This document shows, one piece after another, positions 25,859 through 34,302 of a DNA stretch of 64,000 nucleotides. The translations under genes were made by a program, and so were the position numbers. This stretch comes from Falsihalocynthiibacter halioticoli (lineage in GTDB: Bacteria > Pseudomonadota > Alphaproteobacteria > Rhodobacterales > Rhodobacteraceae): positions 248,001 through 312,000 of the forward strand of contig NZ_JAOYFC010000002.1 in the NCBI RefSeq assembly GCF_025802015.1. The letters are read 5' to 3'. How positions within the stretch are numbered: position 1 is the stretch's first letter; each line of letters begins with the position of its first letter. The notes under the pieces are model-generated. The model had not been told where the DNA came from and did not search any database. It saw only the letters and a list, made by a program, of their open reading frames with translations.

Positions 25859-27154
25859 TTACTCCGCCGCCACGGCGCTTACACGCCCTGTTTTCTTGTG
25901 TTTAATCCGGTCTTCGATCTCGTTGCGGAAGTGGCGCACAAGACCTTGGATCGGCCATGCAGCCGCGTCGCCAAGCGCACAGATCGTGTGGCCCTCAACC
26001 TGCTTGGTCACGTCAAGAAGCATGTCGATTTCCTCGACTTCTGCATCTCCGGTGACCAAACGATCCATCACGCGCATCATCCAGCCAGTACCTTCACGGC
26101 ATGGCGTACACTGGCCGCAGCTTTCGTGTTTGTAGAACTTGCTGAGGCGCCAGATCGCTTTGATAACATCTGTGGATTGATCCATCACGATAACCGCCGC
26201 AGTCCCAAGGCCAGAACGCTGCTCACGGAGCCAGTCAAAATCCATGATCGCTTCATCAGCGATATCTTTTGGCAAAAGCGGAACCGAAGAGCCCCCTGGA
26301 ATAACCGCCTTGAGGTTGTCCCAACCGCCACGAACACCGCCGCAATGGCGCTCAAGAAGCTCACGCAAAGGGATCGACATTTCTTCTTCGACAACGCAAG
26401 GGTTCACAACGTGGCCCGAAATACCAAAGAGCTTGGTGCCAGCGTTGTTTGGGCGGCCCATGGAGCTAAACCACTCCGCACCGCGCCGCATGATTGTCGG
26501 GATAACCGCAATCGATTCAACGTTGTTCACTGTGGTTGGACAGCCATAGAGACCCGCGCCAGCAGGGAACGGCGGCTTCATGCGCGGCATACCCTTCTTG
26601 CCCTCTAGGCTCTCAAGCAGCGCGGTTTCCTCGCCGCAAATGTATGCGCCAGCACCGTGATGCAAATAGAGGTCAAAATCCCAACCCGATTTCGCGGCGT
26701 TTTTGCCCAACAGGCCTGCGTCATAGCATTCGTCAATCGCAGCCTGTAGCGCTTCGCGTTCGCGAATAAATTCGCCGCGGATGTAGATATAACAGGCGTG
26801 CGCGCCCATCGCGAAAGAGGCCATCAACGCGCCTTCGATCAGCGTATGCGGGTCGTGACGCATAATCTCGCGGTCTTTACATGTACCGGGCTCGGATTCA
26901 TCGGCGTTGATTACGAGGTACGCAGGGCGGCCATCGCTTTCTTTGGGCATGAACGACCACTTCAGACCAGTCGGGAAGCCCGCACCACCACGCCCGCGCA
27001 AACCAGAGGACTTTGCTTCGTTGATGATCCAGTCACGGCCCTTCTTGATGATGCCCGCAGTTCCATCCCAATGCCCACGCGATTTCGCGCCCGCAAGGCT
27101 GCGATCGTGCATTCCGTACAGGTTGGTAAAGATCCTGTCTTGATCCTTGAGCAT
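25859..27154 (-). CDS. nuoF: NADH-quinone oxidoreductase subunit F
   Basis: The NADH-oxidising subunit with FMN and cluster N3. Motifs are GRGGAGFPTGLKWSF (FMN/NADH), NADESEPGTCKDR, GAGAYICGEETALLESLEG and the 4Fe-4S ligands in ESCGQCTPCREGT plus HTICALGDAAAWP. The frame opens at 27163 (MTRM), but MLKDQDRIFTNLYG at 27154 is the usual beginning and has AAGGA eight bases upstream, so 27154 is chosen (431 residues). Confidence 0.96.
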   Translation of the reverse strand: MLKDQDRIFTNLYGMHDRSLAGAKSRGHWDGTAGIIKKGRDWIINEAKSSGLRGRGGAGFPTGLKWSFMPKESDGRPAYLVINADESEPGTCKDREIMRHDPHTLIEGALMASFAMGAHACYIYIRGEFIREREALQAAIDECYDAGLLGKNAAKSGWDFDLYLHHGAGAYICGEETALLESLEGKKGMPRMKPPFPAGAGLYGCPTTVNNVESIAVIPTIMRRGAEWFSSMGRPNNAGTKLFGISGHVVNPCVVEEEMSIPLRELLERHCGGVRGGWDNLKAVIPGGSSVPLLPKDIADEAIMDFDWLREQRSGLGTAAVIVMDQSTDVIKAIWRLSKFYKHESCGQCTPCREGTGWMMRVMDRLVTGDAEVEEIDMLLDVTKQVEGHTICALGDAAAWPIQGLVRHFRNEIEDRIKHKKTGRVSAVAAE

Positions 27155-27194
27155 CCTCGTCATCCTTCAATTCCCGGGGGCAGCCCCCGACGTG

Positions 27195-27419
27195 TTATTT
27201 CTGGCGCGCGCGCCAAATTTGATATCCTACAACCACCGACCAAACGAAGCCGGCTCCTGCCATAAGGTCAAACAACAGCCGCGTCCGTTGCGACCAGTCC
27301 AGCATTGACCCGAGCGATTGGGCCGCAACCCAGAAAATGGCGGTTCCGGCAATCACAAGCGCCAACATGCGCCCTTTTGCCTGCACCTTGTCTTCTGGGC
27401 CGCTGCCCTTTTGTGTCAT
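27195..27419 (-). CDS. Small membrane protein, DUF5337-like
   Basis: A 74-residue protein with a hydrophilic N-terminus (MTQKGSGPEDKVQAKGRM), two hydrophobic spans and a short basic tail (YQIWRARQK). From memory this matches DUF5337, a small family found in the nuo operon of Rhodobacteraceae; its function is not known. It lies 3 bases after the upstream HhH protein gene and 40 bases before nuoF, so it is part of the operon. An accessory or assembly role for complex I is a guess from position only. Confidence 0.72.
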   Translation of the reverse strand: MTQKGSGPEDKVQAKGRMLALVIAGTAIFWVAAQSLGSMLDWSQRTRLLFDLMAGAGFVWSVVVGYQIWRARQK

Positions 27420-27422
27420 CTC

Positions 27423-28055
27423 CTAGCCTTTCTTCCGGCTGGAAAATTCGGTCTCGCCGCCCTCGGCGAGGATTTTTGCTTGATCTACCCAGCCATCACG
27501 CTCGATACGACCTTTGAACTTCAGGCGCTCATCAACCCAAGCGATCTCTGCAGCGCCCCACTTGGCCACCTGATCAAAATGCCAGATGCCGAGTTCGTTC
27601 AGAGTAGATTCAAGTTTCGGTCCCACGCCCTTGAGTTTCTTGAGGTCATCCGCGCCCGCTTTCCGTGGCGCTTTCATCGTGCGCGGCTTCTTCTCTGCAG
27701 CAGGTGCCGGTGCAAGGGTTTCCTCTTTGATCGGTTCCGGAACAACTTCTTTCGCCATAGGTGGAGTTACAGGAGCAACGGGAACCGGATCTTGTTCGGC
27801 AACTGGCTCTGGTGCCGCTTCAAAAGTGCTTGCGGCTTGTTCTGCAGTCGTGACTTCCTGCTCGCCAAAGCAGAAATAGTAGCGCAGAGCAAAACCTACA
27901 CCGGCGGCAACGGCAACTCCGATGATCAAGGCAACAATCGTTGCAAGTCCAAGCTGGCCACGCAAAATCAGGAACGCTGCCAATCCAAGCAAAACGCCAA
28001 TGATCCAACACATGTTCGCACAGGTAAAAAAGCCGGATTCTTGAGTTTTAGTCAT
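27423..28055 (-). CDS. Membrane-anchored helix-hairpin-helix protein in nuo operon
   Basis: A 210-residue protein with two hydrophobic spans near residues 12-60, an Ala/Pro/Glu-rich linker of about 60 residues, and a C-terminal helix-hairpin-helix module of about 85 residues with DDLKKLKGVGPKLE, LGIWHFDQVAKW and DERLKFKGRIERDGW. The module is nearly the same as the NuoE tail (about 73 of 88 residues identical by eye). Related HhH tails occur on alphaproteobacterial ribosomal protein L21 and other proteins. DNA binding is typical for HhH folds, but a protein-contact role seems as likely here. A strong ribosome site (GAGGGAG) precedes the start. Confidence 0.72.
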   Translation of the reverse strand: MTKTQESGFFTCANMCWIIGVLLGLAAFLILRGQLGLATIVALIIGVAVAAGVGFALRYYFCFGEQEVTTAEQAASTFEAAPEPVAEQDPVPVAPVTPPMAKEVVPEPIKEETLAPAPAAEKKPRTMKAPRKAGADDLKKLKGVGPKLESTLNELGIWHFDQVAKWGAAEIAWVDERLKFKGRIERDGWVDQAKILAEGGETEFSSRKKG

Positions 28056-28202
28056 ACATAACTCCCTCGAAAAAATGTTTTATCTCAACACGTTGCGCAC
28101 GAATCCGAACAGAGATCGCAGCAATGCGCCCTGTTTGGTTTCGTGAGTATGTGTGTTGGTTTCTCATTGTCTTCTCGTCGTTATTTACGGGGTTATGTAG
28201 CC

Positions 28203-29303
28203 TTAGTCCTCGTCGTAAACCCCGCCCTTTTCTACTTTCTTGGAAAATGCTGTTTTGCCGCCTTCAGCAAGAATTTTGGCCTGAGCGATCCAGTCATCGC
28301 GCTCGATCCGGCCTTTGAACTTCAAGCGTTCATCAACCCATTTGATCTCTGCCGGACCCCATTTTGCGACCTGGTCATAATGCCAAATTCCCAACTCGTT
28401 TAGGGTCGTTTCAAGCTTTGGGCCAACACCCTTTAGTTGCTTGAGATCATCTGCGCCTGCTTTGCGCGGCTTAGCCATCGTGCGCGGCTTTTTCTCTTTC
28501 ACCGTTTTCGCTGCTTCTGCGCTTGCGGCTTTCTTCTGTGCGGGTTTTGCCGGTGGCTTTGCGGCGGCCTTCTTGGGGGCAACATTCGCTTTCGATTTGC
28601 CGAGCCAAGGTGTGATAAGCGGAACTTCTTCACCGTCAATCCGCTTGATCGTATCACCAAGATCAACAGCCCGTTGCGCAGAAGCGTTGTATTGCGTTTT
28701 ACCGCTTTCGTGCTCCGTAAGCGACGTCAGGCCAGAAAGCGGCTCCGCAGCGTAGCGGCCATTTTGCGGGCCAGGAACAGGCACGCGACCCGCGGCCAAT
28801 TCCGCCATCAACTCGCGGAATTTCTCCGCGGTAAGGTCTTCGTAGTAATCCTTGCCGATTTGCGCCATCGGCGCGTTCGCACAAGCGCCGAGACACTCGA
28901 CCTCTTCCCACGAGAACTTACCATCAGCCGACAGTTCATGCGGCTTTTCGTTGATAAGCTCTTTACACACAGCAACCAAATCTTCAGCCCCACAGATCAT
29001 GCAGGAGGTCGTGCCGCAAATCTGAATATGTGCAACTGAACCAACAGGTTGAAGCTGGAACATGAAATAGAAAGACGCCACTTCAAGAGCACGAATATGA
29101 GCCATGCCAAGCATATCGGCGACATATTCAATCGCGGGGCGCGACAGCCAGCCTTCTTGCTCTTGGGCACGCCACAAAAGCGGAATGATCGCGCTGGCCT
29201 GACGGCCCTCGGGATACTTGGTTACCTGCGCCTGCGCCCATGCGCGGTTGGCTTCGGTAAAGGCGAAACTCTCGGGTTGGGTTGCGTGTAGACGGCGTAG
29301 CAT
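28203..29303 (-). CDS. nuoE: NADH-quinone oxidoreductase subunit E with C-terminal HhH extension
   Basis: Residues 1 to about 190 are the 24-kDa thioredoxin-like subunit with the 2Fe-2S cluster N1a; the four ligands are seen as CGTTSC and CLGAC. Also present are YVADMLGM and EVASFYFMF. Then comes a Lys/Ala/Pro-rich linker (about 235-275) and a helix-hairpin-helix module to residue 366. Ordinary NuoE has about 160-240 residues, so the tail is a fusion. The tail is a close copy of the end of the next gene. Its ATG overlaps the nuoD stop (TAATG). Confidence 0.95.
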   Translation of the reverse strand: MLRRLHATQPESFAFTEANRAWAQAQVTKYPEGRQASAIIPLLWRAQEQEGWLSRPAIEYVADMLGMAHIRALEVASFYFMFQLQPVGSVAHIQICGTTSCMICGAEDLVAVCKELINEKPHELSADGKFSWEEVECLGACANAPMAQIGKDYYEDLTAEKFRELMAELAAGRVPVPGPQNGRYAAEPLSGLTSLTEHESGKTQYNASAQRAVDLGDTIKRIDGEEVPLITPWLGKSKANVAPKKAAAKPPAKPAQKKAASAEAAKTVKEKKPRTMAKPRKAGADDLKQLKGVGPKLETTLNELGIWHYDQVAKWGPAEIKWVDERLKFKGRIERDDWIAQAKILAEGGKTAFSKKVEKGGVYDED

Positions 29304-30511
29304 TAGCGGTCGATCTCCCCGAACACGACGTCCATCGTGCCGATAATTGCGGCCACGTCGGCCAGTTGGTGGCCACCGGCCACATAGTCCATAGCTTGCA
29401 AATGCAGATACCCCGGAGCGCGGATTTTGCTGCGATAAGGTTTGTTGGTGCCGTCGGCCACAAGGTACACGCCAAACTCGCCTTTGGGGGCCTCAACCGC
29501 CGCGTAGACTTCACCGGCAGGAACGTGGAACCCTTCGGTGTAGAGTTTGAAGTGGTGGATCAACGCTTCCATCGAGGTTTTCATATCGCCCCGCTTCGGC
29601 GGCGTCAGCTTACCTCGCGCCAGAACATCACCCGGCTCGTTGCGTAGCTTTTCACAGGCTTGCTTAATGATCTTGAGGCTTTCGCGCATCTCCTGCATCC
29701 GCACGAGATAACGGTCGTAGCAGTCGCCGTTCTTGCCAACGGGAATGTCGAACTCGAACTCGTCATAGCACTCATAAGGCTGTGCACGGCGCAAATCCCA
29801 CGCAAGGCCGGAGCCGCGTACCATCACGCCAGAGAAACCCCAATCAAGGATATCCTGCTCGGATACGATCCCGATATCAGCGTTACGTTGCTTGAAAATT
29901 CGGTTCTCGGTGAGCAACCCGTCAATATCGCTAAGGACATTCGGGAATGTATCTGCCCAAGTATCAATGTCTTCGATAAGGTCCGGCGGCAGATCCTGAT
30001 GGACACCACCAGGGCGGAAATATGCGGCGTGGAGGCGCGCGCCACAGGCCCGCTCGTAAAACACCATAAGCTTTTCACGCTCTTCAAAGCCCCAGAGCGG
30101 CGGCGTCAGCGCGCCAACGTCCATCGCTTGTGTCGTGACGTTCAAGAGGTGATTGAGGATACGGCCAATCTCGGAATAGAGAACGCGGATAAGCTGCGCA
30201 CGGCGCGGTACCTCTGTTCCGGTTAGCTTTTCGATGGCAAGGCACCATGCGTGCTCCTGGTTCATCGGGGCCACGTAATCAAGCCGGTCGAAATACGGGA
30301 GGTTCTGGAGATACGTACGGCTCTCCATCAGCTTTTCGGTACCGCGGTGAAGAAGGCCGATATGCGGATCGCACCGCTCGACAATCTCGCCATCAAGCTC
30401 AAGCACAAGGCGCAAAACACCGTGAGCCGCAGGGTGCTGTGGCCCGAAGTTGATGTTGAAATTGCGGATTTTCTGTTCGCCCGTCAGAACGTCTTCGAAA
30501 TTTCCGTCCAT
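29303..30511 (-). CDS. nuoD: NADH-quinone oxidoreductase subunit D
   Basis: The 49-kDa subunit that forms the quinone site with NuoB. The 402-residue product has FGPQHPAAHGVLRLVLELDGE (quinone-binding histidine), HIGLLHRGTEKLMESRTY, MNQEHAWCLAIE and a C-terminal PSFxxLQ-like segment read here as RAPGYLHLQAMDYVA. NuoC and NuoD are separate genes, unlike in E. coli. In this genome a sulfotransferase gene lies between them. Confidence 0.96.
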   Translation of the reverse strand: MDGNFEDVLTGEQKIRNFNINFGPQHPAAHGVLRLVLELDGEIVERCDPHIGLLHRGTEKLMESRTYLQNLPYFDRLDYVAPMNQEHAWCLAIEKLTGTEVPRRAQLIRVLYSEIGRILNHLLNVTTQAMDVGALTPPLWGFEEREKLMVFYERACGARLHAAYFRPGGVHQDLPPDLIEDIDTWADTFPNVLSDIDGLLTENRIFKQRNADIGIVSEQDILDWGFSGVMVRGSGLAWDLRRAQPYECYDEFEFDIPVGKNGDCYDRYLVRMQEMRESLKIIKQACEKLRNEPGDVLARGKLTPPKRGDMKTSMEALIHHFKLYTEGFHVPAGEVYAAVEAPKGEFGVYLVADGTNKPYRSKIRAPGYLHLQAMDYVAGGHQLADVAAIIGTMDVVFGEIDR

Positions 30512-30514
30512 ATC

Positions 30515-31408
30515 TTACACCTTCGTCATATTCTGCTGCCAGCGGTCGGGAAGAGCCCCGAAACGCGCTTCTACGGCGGCGTATTGTGGCGCGAGTAGCT
30601 GGCTTAGGCCGGCCCGTCGCGTATCATCAAGCGGGAATGTCGCCCCTGCGTGCACGGGTCGATGCGTTTTGGCGGGCATCGGTGCAATCATCAGGAAGCG
30701 GCAGAGAGTTTCAATCGTGGCCTGATCAAACAGGCGCTCAAAAAACAGCACAAGACGATCAGCACTTGGGACAGCGGCAAACAACCGATCAAGCGTTCCA
30801 GCGTAATCGCTCCGCAGGAACGAAGGATGCCCTTCCCCGCTTAAGATGCTGTCGGCAATGCGATTGCTGATCTTCGCCATCTCTGCGTTGCTCTTTGCGC
30901 GCGCGTCCGCGACCATCCGGATATTACTCCAAAGTCGTTCAACAGGATCGCGCAGTATATAGATAAACTTGGTCGTCTGTCCCAATCCGGCCATCATCTT
31001 CAGCGTAGCCTTAGACAACAGAGCATAGGCTGGCGTGATGTCAGCGGTCAATTTAGCGTTCGTTCTTGCCGCCTCGGCTTGCTGATACTCAGAATATGCC
31101 TCTGGGGAATAACCAAGCTCAAGCAATGCGGAGACCTGCTTCAAACGTTCAATCCGGCTCGCAAGTTTTCGTTTCTTTCCTTCCGCGGAAATGAGCCTGC
31201 GCAATTCAAGGGTAACGATGTCTTGCTGAATTTCTTCATTCCGTTTGATCAAGGCACGTTCGGGCGTATCGGTGTCTGCATCATCAAAATAATGCAGTTC
31301 CTTTACTGCTGGTGAGGCTACCTCTGGATGCGACTCAAGGAATTTGAACAACCAAGACGTTCCCGCCTTGGCAGCCCCAATTCCAAAAAGATGAGTCGCG
31401 TTCGACAT
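30515..31408 (-). CDS. Sulfotransferase domain protein inserted between nuoC and nuoD
   Basis: A 297-residue protein. Near the N-terminus, LFGIGAAKAGTSWLFKFLESHP is the 5'-phosphosulfate-binding loop of PAPS-dependent sulfotransferases. YILRDPVERLWSNIRM is the 3'-phosphate motif, with its Arg and Ser. A central Lys/Arg/Glu-rich insert of about 60 residues follows LHYFDD. The likely reaction is sulfate transfer from PAPS to a sugar or small acceptor. The start at 31408 lies just after the nuoC stop, and the gene ends 3 bases before nuoD, so it must be co-transcribed with complex I. Its acceptor and any link to respiration are unknown; it may be a transferred gene that landed without breaking the operon. 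Confidence 0.85.
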   Translation of the reverse strand: MSNATHLFGIGAAKAGTSWLFKFLESHPEVASPAVKELHYFDDADTDTPERALIKRNEEIQQDIVTLELRRLISAEGKKRKLASRIERLKQVSALLELGYSPEAYSEYQQAEAARTNAKLTADITPAYALLSKATLKMMAGLGQTTKFIYILRDPVERLWSNIRMVADARAKSNAEMAKISNRIADSILSGEGHPSFLRSDYAGTLDRLFAAVPSADRLVLFFERLFDQATIETLCRFLMIAPMPAKTHRPVHAGATFPLDDTRRAGLSQLLAPQYAAVEARFGALPDRWQQNMTKV

Positions 31409-31409
31409 A

Positions 31410-32021
31410 TCAGCCTTTTGCCTCGTCTGCTTTATCATCGCCAGGGAGGATGTACTCTGCACCTTCCCAAGGGGACATGAAATCAAACTGGCGGTATTCC
31501 TGCGTGAGGCTTACGGGTTCGTAAACAACGCGTTTTTCGATCTCGTCATAACGCACTTCGGTATAGCCCGTTGTCGGGAAATCCTTGCGCAGCGGATGCC
31601 CGCGGAAGCCATAATCTGTGAGAATACGGCGCAGGTCCGGATGGCCGGAAAACAGGATACCGTACATGTCAAAAACTTCGCGCTCGAACCAGTTTGCAGC
31701 CGGATAAACAGTAACGATCGAAGGCACCATATCGTCTTCGCGCACCATAACGCGCAGGCGAATACGATGGTTCTGGTACATCGACAGGAAGTGATACACC
31801 ACGTCAAACCGCTTCTCACGGCTTGGGTAATCAACCGCAGTAACGTCGACAAGCGTCGAGAAACGGCAGGTCCGGTCTGTCTTTAGAAACTCGACAAGCC
31901 CGACAAGCGCGTCCGGCGTGACATCAACAGTCAACTCGTCAAATGCAATCGAGTAGCCGATCACACAGTTGGGCCGCTTTAGTTCGATATAGGCGCCCAG
32001 TTCGTTCAATGCTTCAGACAT
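31410..32021 (-). CDS. nuoC: NADH-quinone oxidoreductase subunit C
   Basis: The 30-kDa peripheral subunit, 203 residues, with the family signature ERExxDMYGIxFxGHPDLRRILTDYGFRGHPLRKDFP seen as EREVFDMYGILFSGHPDLRR and onward, and the closing DFMSPWEGAEYILPGD. It contacts NuoD and NuoB and has no cofactor. It follows nuoB after 5 bases. Confidence 0.96.
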   Translation of the reverse strand: MSEALNELGAYIELKRPNCVIGYSIAFDELTVDVTPDALVGLVEFLKTDRTCRFSTLVDVTAVDYPSREKRFDVVYHFLSMYQNHRIRLRVMVREDDMVPSIVTVYPAANWFEREVFDMYGILFSGHPDLRRILTDYGFRGHPLRKDFPTTGYTEVRYDEIEKRVVYEPVSLTQEYRQFDFMSPWEGAEYILPGDDKADEAKG

Positions 32022-32026
32022 AGAGC

Positions 32027-32560
32027 CTACCTCGTGATCGTGCCGGTGCGGCGGATTTTGCGTTGTAGTTGCAGGATGCCGTACATCAGCGCCTCAGCAG
32101 AGGGCGGGCAACCCGGCACATAGATATCAACCGGAACGATCCGGTCGCATCCGCGCACAACGGAATAGGAATAATGATAGTACCCGCCACCATTTGCGCA
32201 GGAGCCCATTGAAATTACATAGCGCGGCTCTGGCATCTGGTCGTAAACCTTGCGCAGCGCAGGAGCCATCTTGTTGGTCAGAGTACCGGCAACAATCATC
32301 ACGTCGGATTGGCGCGGAGAAGCCCGAGGCGCGAAGCCGTAACGCTCCACGTCATAGCGCGGCATCGCCGTATGCATCATCTCGACCGCACAACATGCCA
32401 GCCCGAATGTCATCCAGTGCAGCGAGCCAGTACGCGCCCAATTTATGATGTCTTCGCTAGATGTCAGCAAAAAGCCTTTGTCCTGAAGCTCTGTGTTCAG
32501 GGCTTGGGTCGCGACGTCTTTGTCAACGCCCGCTTGGTTTGGCGACGTACTTAGTCCCAT
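32027..32560 (-). CDS. nuoB: NADH-quinone oxidoreductase subunit B
   Basis: NuoB carries the terminal cluster N2, which reduces quinone. Ligands are the adjacent pair in TFGLACCAVEMM, one in SMGSCANGGG and one in YVPGCPPSAEAL. The start MGLSTSP at 32560 is chosen (177 residues): GGAG lies a few bases upstream, and it overlaps the nuoA stop by 10 bases. An ATG seven codons earlier (32581) is possible but gives a larger overlap. Confidence 0.96.
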   Translation of the reverse strand: MGLSTSPNQAGVDKDVATQALNTELQDKGFLLTSSEDIINWARTGSLHWMTFGLACCAVEMMHTAMPRYDVERYGFAPRASPRQSDVMIVAGTLTNKMAPALRKVYDQMPEPRYVISMGSCANGGGYYHYSYSVVRGCDRIVPVDIYVPGCPPSAEALMYGILQLQRKIRRTGTITR

Positions 32561-32916
32561 TCCAGAGCTCCTTTTTTCCATTCATAGGCAAAGCCGATTG
32601 TCAGAACCGCAAGGAACGCCATCATTGACCAGAACCCAACCAGCCCTACATCTTTGAATGCAACTGCCCACGGGAAGAGGAAGGCAATCTCGAGGTCAAA
32701 AATGATGAAGAGGATCGCAACCAGATAGAACCGTACATCAAACTTCATGCGGGCATCATCAAATGCGTTAAATCCGCATTCGTAGGCCGACACTTTTTCC
32801 GGATCTGGGTTACGCACCGCGATGATCACAGCCGCGAGAATCAAGACGACCCCCAGCGCAATGGCGATTCCCAAGAAAACAAGGATGGGGAGGTATTCTC
32901 TTAGCAGCTCTTCCAC
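32551..32916 (-). CDS. nuoA: NADH-quinone oxidoreductase subunit A
   Basis: A three-span membrane subunit (121 residues) next to the quinone site. The SAYECGFNAFDDARMKFDVRFYLVAILFIIFDLE region is diagnostic, containing the conserved Cys loop and the acidic FDLE. It is the first gene of the operon and has a good ribosome site (AAAGGAGCC) before the ATG. Confidence 0.96.
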   Translation of the reverse strand: MEELLREYLPILVFLGIAIALGVVLILAAVIIAVRNPDPEKVSAYECGFNAFDDARMKFDVRFYLVAILFIIFDLEIAFLFPWAVAFKDVGLVGFWSMMAFLAVLTIGFAYEWKKGALEWD

Positions 32917-32964
32917 GTATGGCTCCTTTGGTTGTGCCTGTGCACATGCCTAATAGCTTGTCGT

Positions 32965-32993
32965 GGTTTACTCTTGCCTCTTGCCTTGGTCAA
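32965..32993 (-). promoter_or_regulatory. Candidate nuo operon promoter
   Basis: On the minus strand TTGACC (32993-32988) is followed after 17 bases by TAAACC (32970-32965), about 50 bases upstream of the nuoA start. The -35 is good and the -10 weak. The 192-base gap 32917-33108 is the only space upstream of nuoA, so the promoter must be near. Confidence 0.35.
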
Positions 32994-33108
32994 CCGAGGC
33001 GAGGGTCACTTTCACATTGTTTTTGCGGATTATTTGCCGCAGTTCAGACATCTTTAAGCTGATAAAAATAATCAGGATTAAGGCGAAACACCGTTCAGTT
33101 TTATCACC

Positions 33109-33498
33109 TCACAGAACGATCACGCCGATAACGCAGCCAAGTAAAACCAAAGTCGTCGGCCCCCAAAGGTATCTTTCCATTCGACTTGGCGTTGCCCAGT
33201 TCCCGATGCAACTCAACACCGCCAACACCAAGACAATCCAAATGGCCCAATCAGGAAAAGTGAGGTTTGAAATAGCTAGCAACTGCAACCCAGCGGCCTG
33301 CCACACAACCAATGTCATCGTGACTTGAACGGCGATCTGAAGTGCTGCGATCCAACGAACACGCAGCGGTAATACTCCGGGAAATTTCCCGCCCATCGTC
33401 AAGTGCCCCCAAGGCGCACCGAAAATCAGAGCAATCTGTAGAACCACGGGCGGAATCATCGCGATCGCATAAATTTTAGCGGCAATTTCCGGTGTCAT
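33109..33498 (-). CDS. Small four-span membrane protein of unknown function
   Basis: A 129-residue, very hydrophobic protein with about four spans. A motif GAPWGHLTMGGKFPGVLPLRVR sits between the first two spans; I recall similar GAPWG...GG..PG.LP...R patterns in unnamed small membrane proteins of actinobacteria and proteobacteria, but no function. It is the last gene in the direction of the liu operon, 18 bases after liuC, so it may be expressed with it. It could be a permease-like helper or unrelated. Confidence 0.65.
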   Translation of the reverse strand: MTPEIAAKIYAIAMIPPVVLQIALIFGAPWGHLTMGGKFPGVLPLRVRWIAALQIAVQVTMTLVVWQAAGLQLLAISNLTFPDWAIWIVLVLAVLSCIGNWATPSRMERYLWGPTTLVLLGCVIGVIVL

Positions 33499-33516
33499 AG
33501 CGCAGTTACCGCCCTG

Positions 33517-34302
33517 TTATTTCACAACCCAAGCTGCCGGCCGCTTCTCAAAGAAAGCGGCGATACCTTCGGGTGCTTCCTCTCCGTCCCAACAGCCGAT
33601 CAGCGCATCAATGCTTGCATTGATTTCCGTCTCGCCAATGGGCGGGCCGAAGCGTCGTGTCAGAGCTTTTGCTGCGGCAACTGCCTCCGGCGCACAAGAA
33701 AGGTATGGCGCAACCTCGGCTTCAATCGCATCATCCAAAGCATCAGGTGCTAAGGCCCGTGCAAGAATGCCGAGTTCGACTGCTTCTTCTGCTTGAAAAA
33801 TCCGGCTGTTCATAAAGACACGCCGCGCCATCGCCTCGCCCATGCGTGCCAAAACATAGGGACCTATGGTCGCTGGGATAAGTCCTAGTTTAGTTTCGGT
33901 GAGGCCAAGCTTGCCCCCTTCAACGCCGATCGCCACATCACAGACACAGGCCATCCCAACGCCGCCGCCAAACGCAGCGCCGTGCACACGCCCGATCATC
34001 GGCTTGGGCATCGTATTCAGCGCTTGAAGCATATAGGCAAGCTTGCCTGCTTCGCGTCTGCGCGTGTCTGCGTCTGCCGCCATCTGTTGTTGCATCCACG
34101 CCAGATCACCGCCCGCGCAGAAACTCTTCCCCTGTCCAGATAGAACAACAACGCGGACTGATTTATCCGTGCCAAGTTCCTTTGCCGCACGGGTCAGCTC
34201 GGTGATCAAATGCTCTGACAGCGCGTTGTGCTTTTCGGGCCGCGCAAGCGCCAAGTTGGCGACGCCGCGATCATCCACGGAAATCTCGAGTGTTTCAAAC
34301 AT
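33517..34302 (-). CDS. liuC: Methylglutaconyl-CoA hydratase (enoyl-CoA hydratase family)
   Basis: A crotonase-fold enzyme of 261 residues. LARPEKHNALSEHLI, SGQGKSFCAGGDLAWMQ and GRVHGAAFGGGVGMACVCDVAIG give the oxyanion hole and active-site region; LTETKLGLIPATIGPYVL carries the catalytic acid region. Its place after HMG-CoA lyase and both MCC subunits assigns hydration of 3-methylglutaconyl-CoA to HMG-CoA. The start at 34302 (MFETLEISVDD) is chosen over upstream ATGs because it overlaps the liuE stop by 8 bases and fits the family. Confidence 0.87.
   Translation of the reverse strand: MFETLEISVDDRGVANLALARPEKHNALSEHLITELTRAAKELGTDKSVRVVVLSGQGKSFCAGGDLAWMQQQMAADADTRRREAGKLAYMLQALNTMPKPMIGRVHGAAFGGGVGMACVCDVAIGVEGGKLGLTETKLGLIPATIGPYVLARMGEAMARRVFMNSRIFQAEEAVELGILARALAPDALDDAIEAEVAPYLSCAPEAVAAAKALTRRFGPPIGETEINASIDALIGCWDGEEAPEGIAAFFEKRPAAWVVK

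Noticed and set aside
25845..25880. Identical AVAAE ends of NuoG and NuoF as a shared signal
   Set aside because: Five residues of simple composition can recur by chance; no known function is tied to them.
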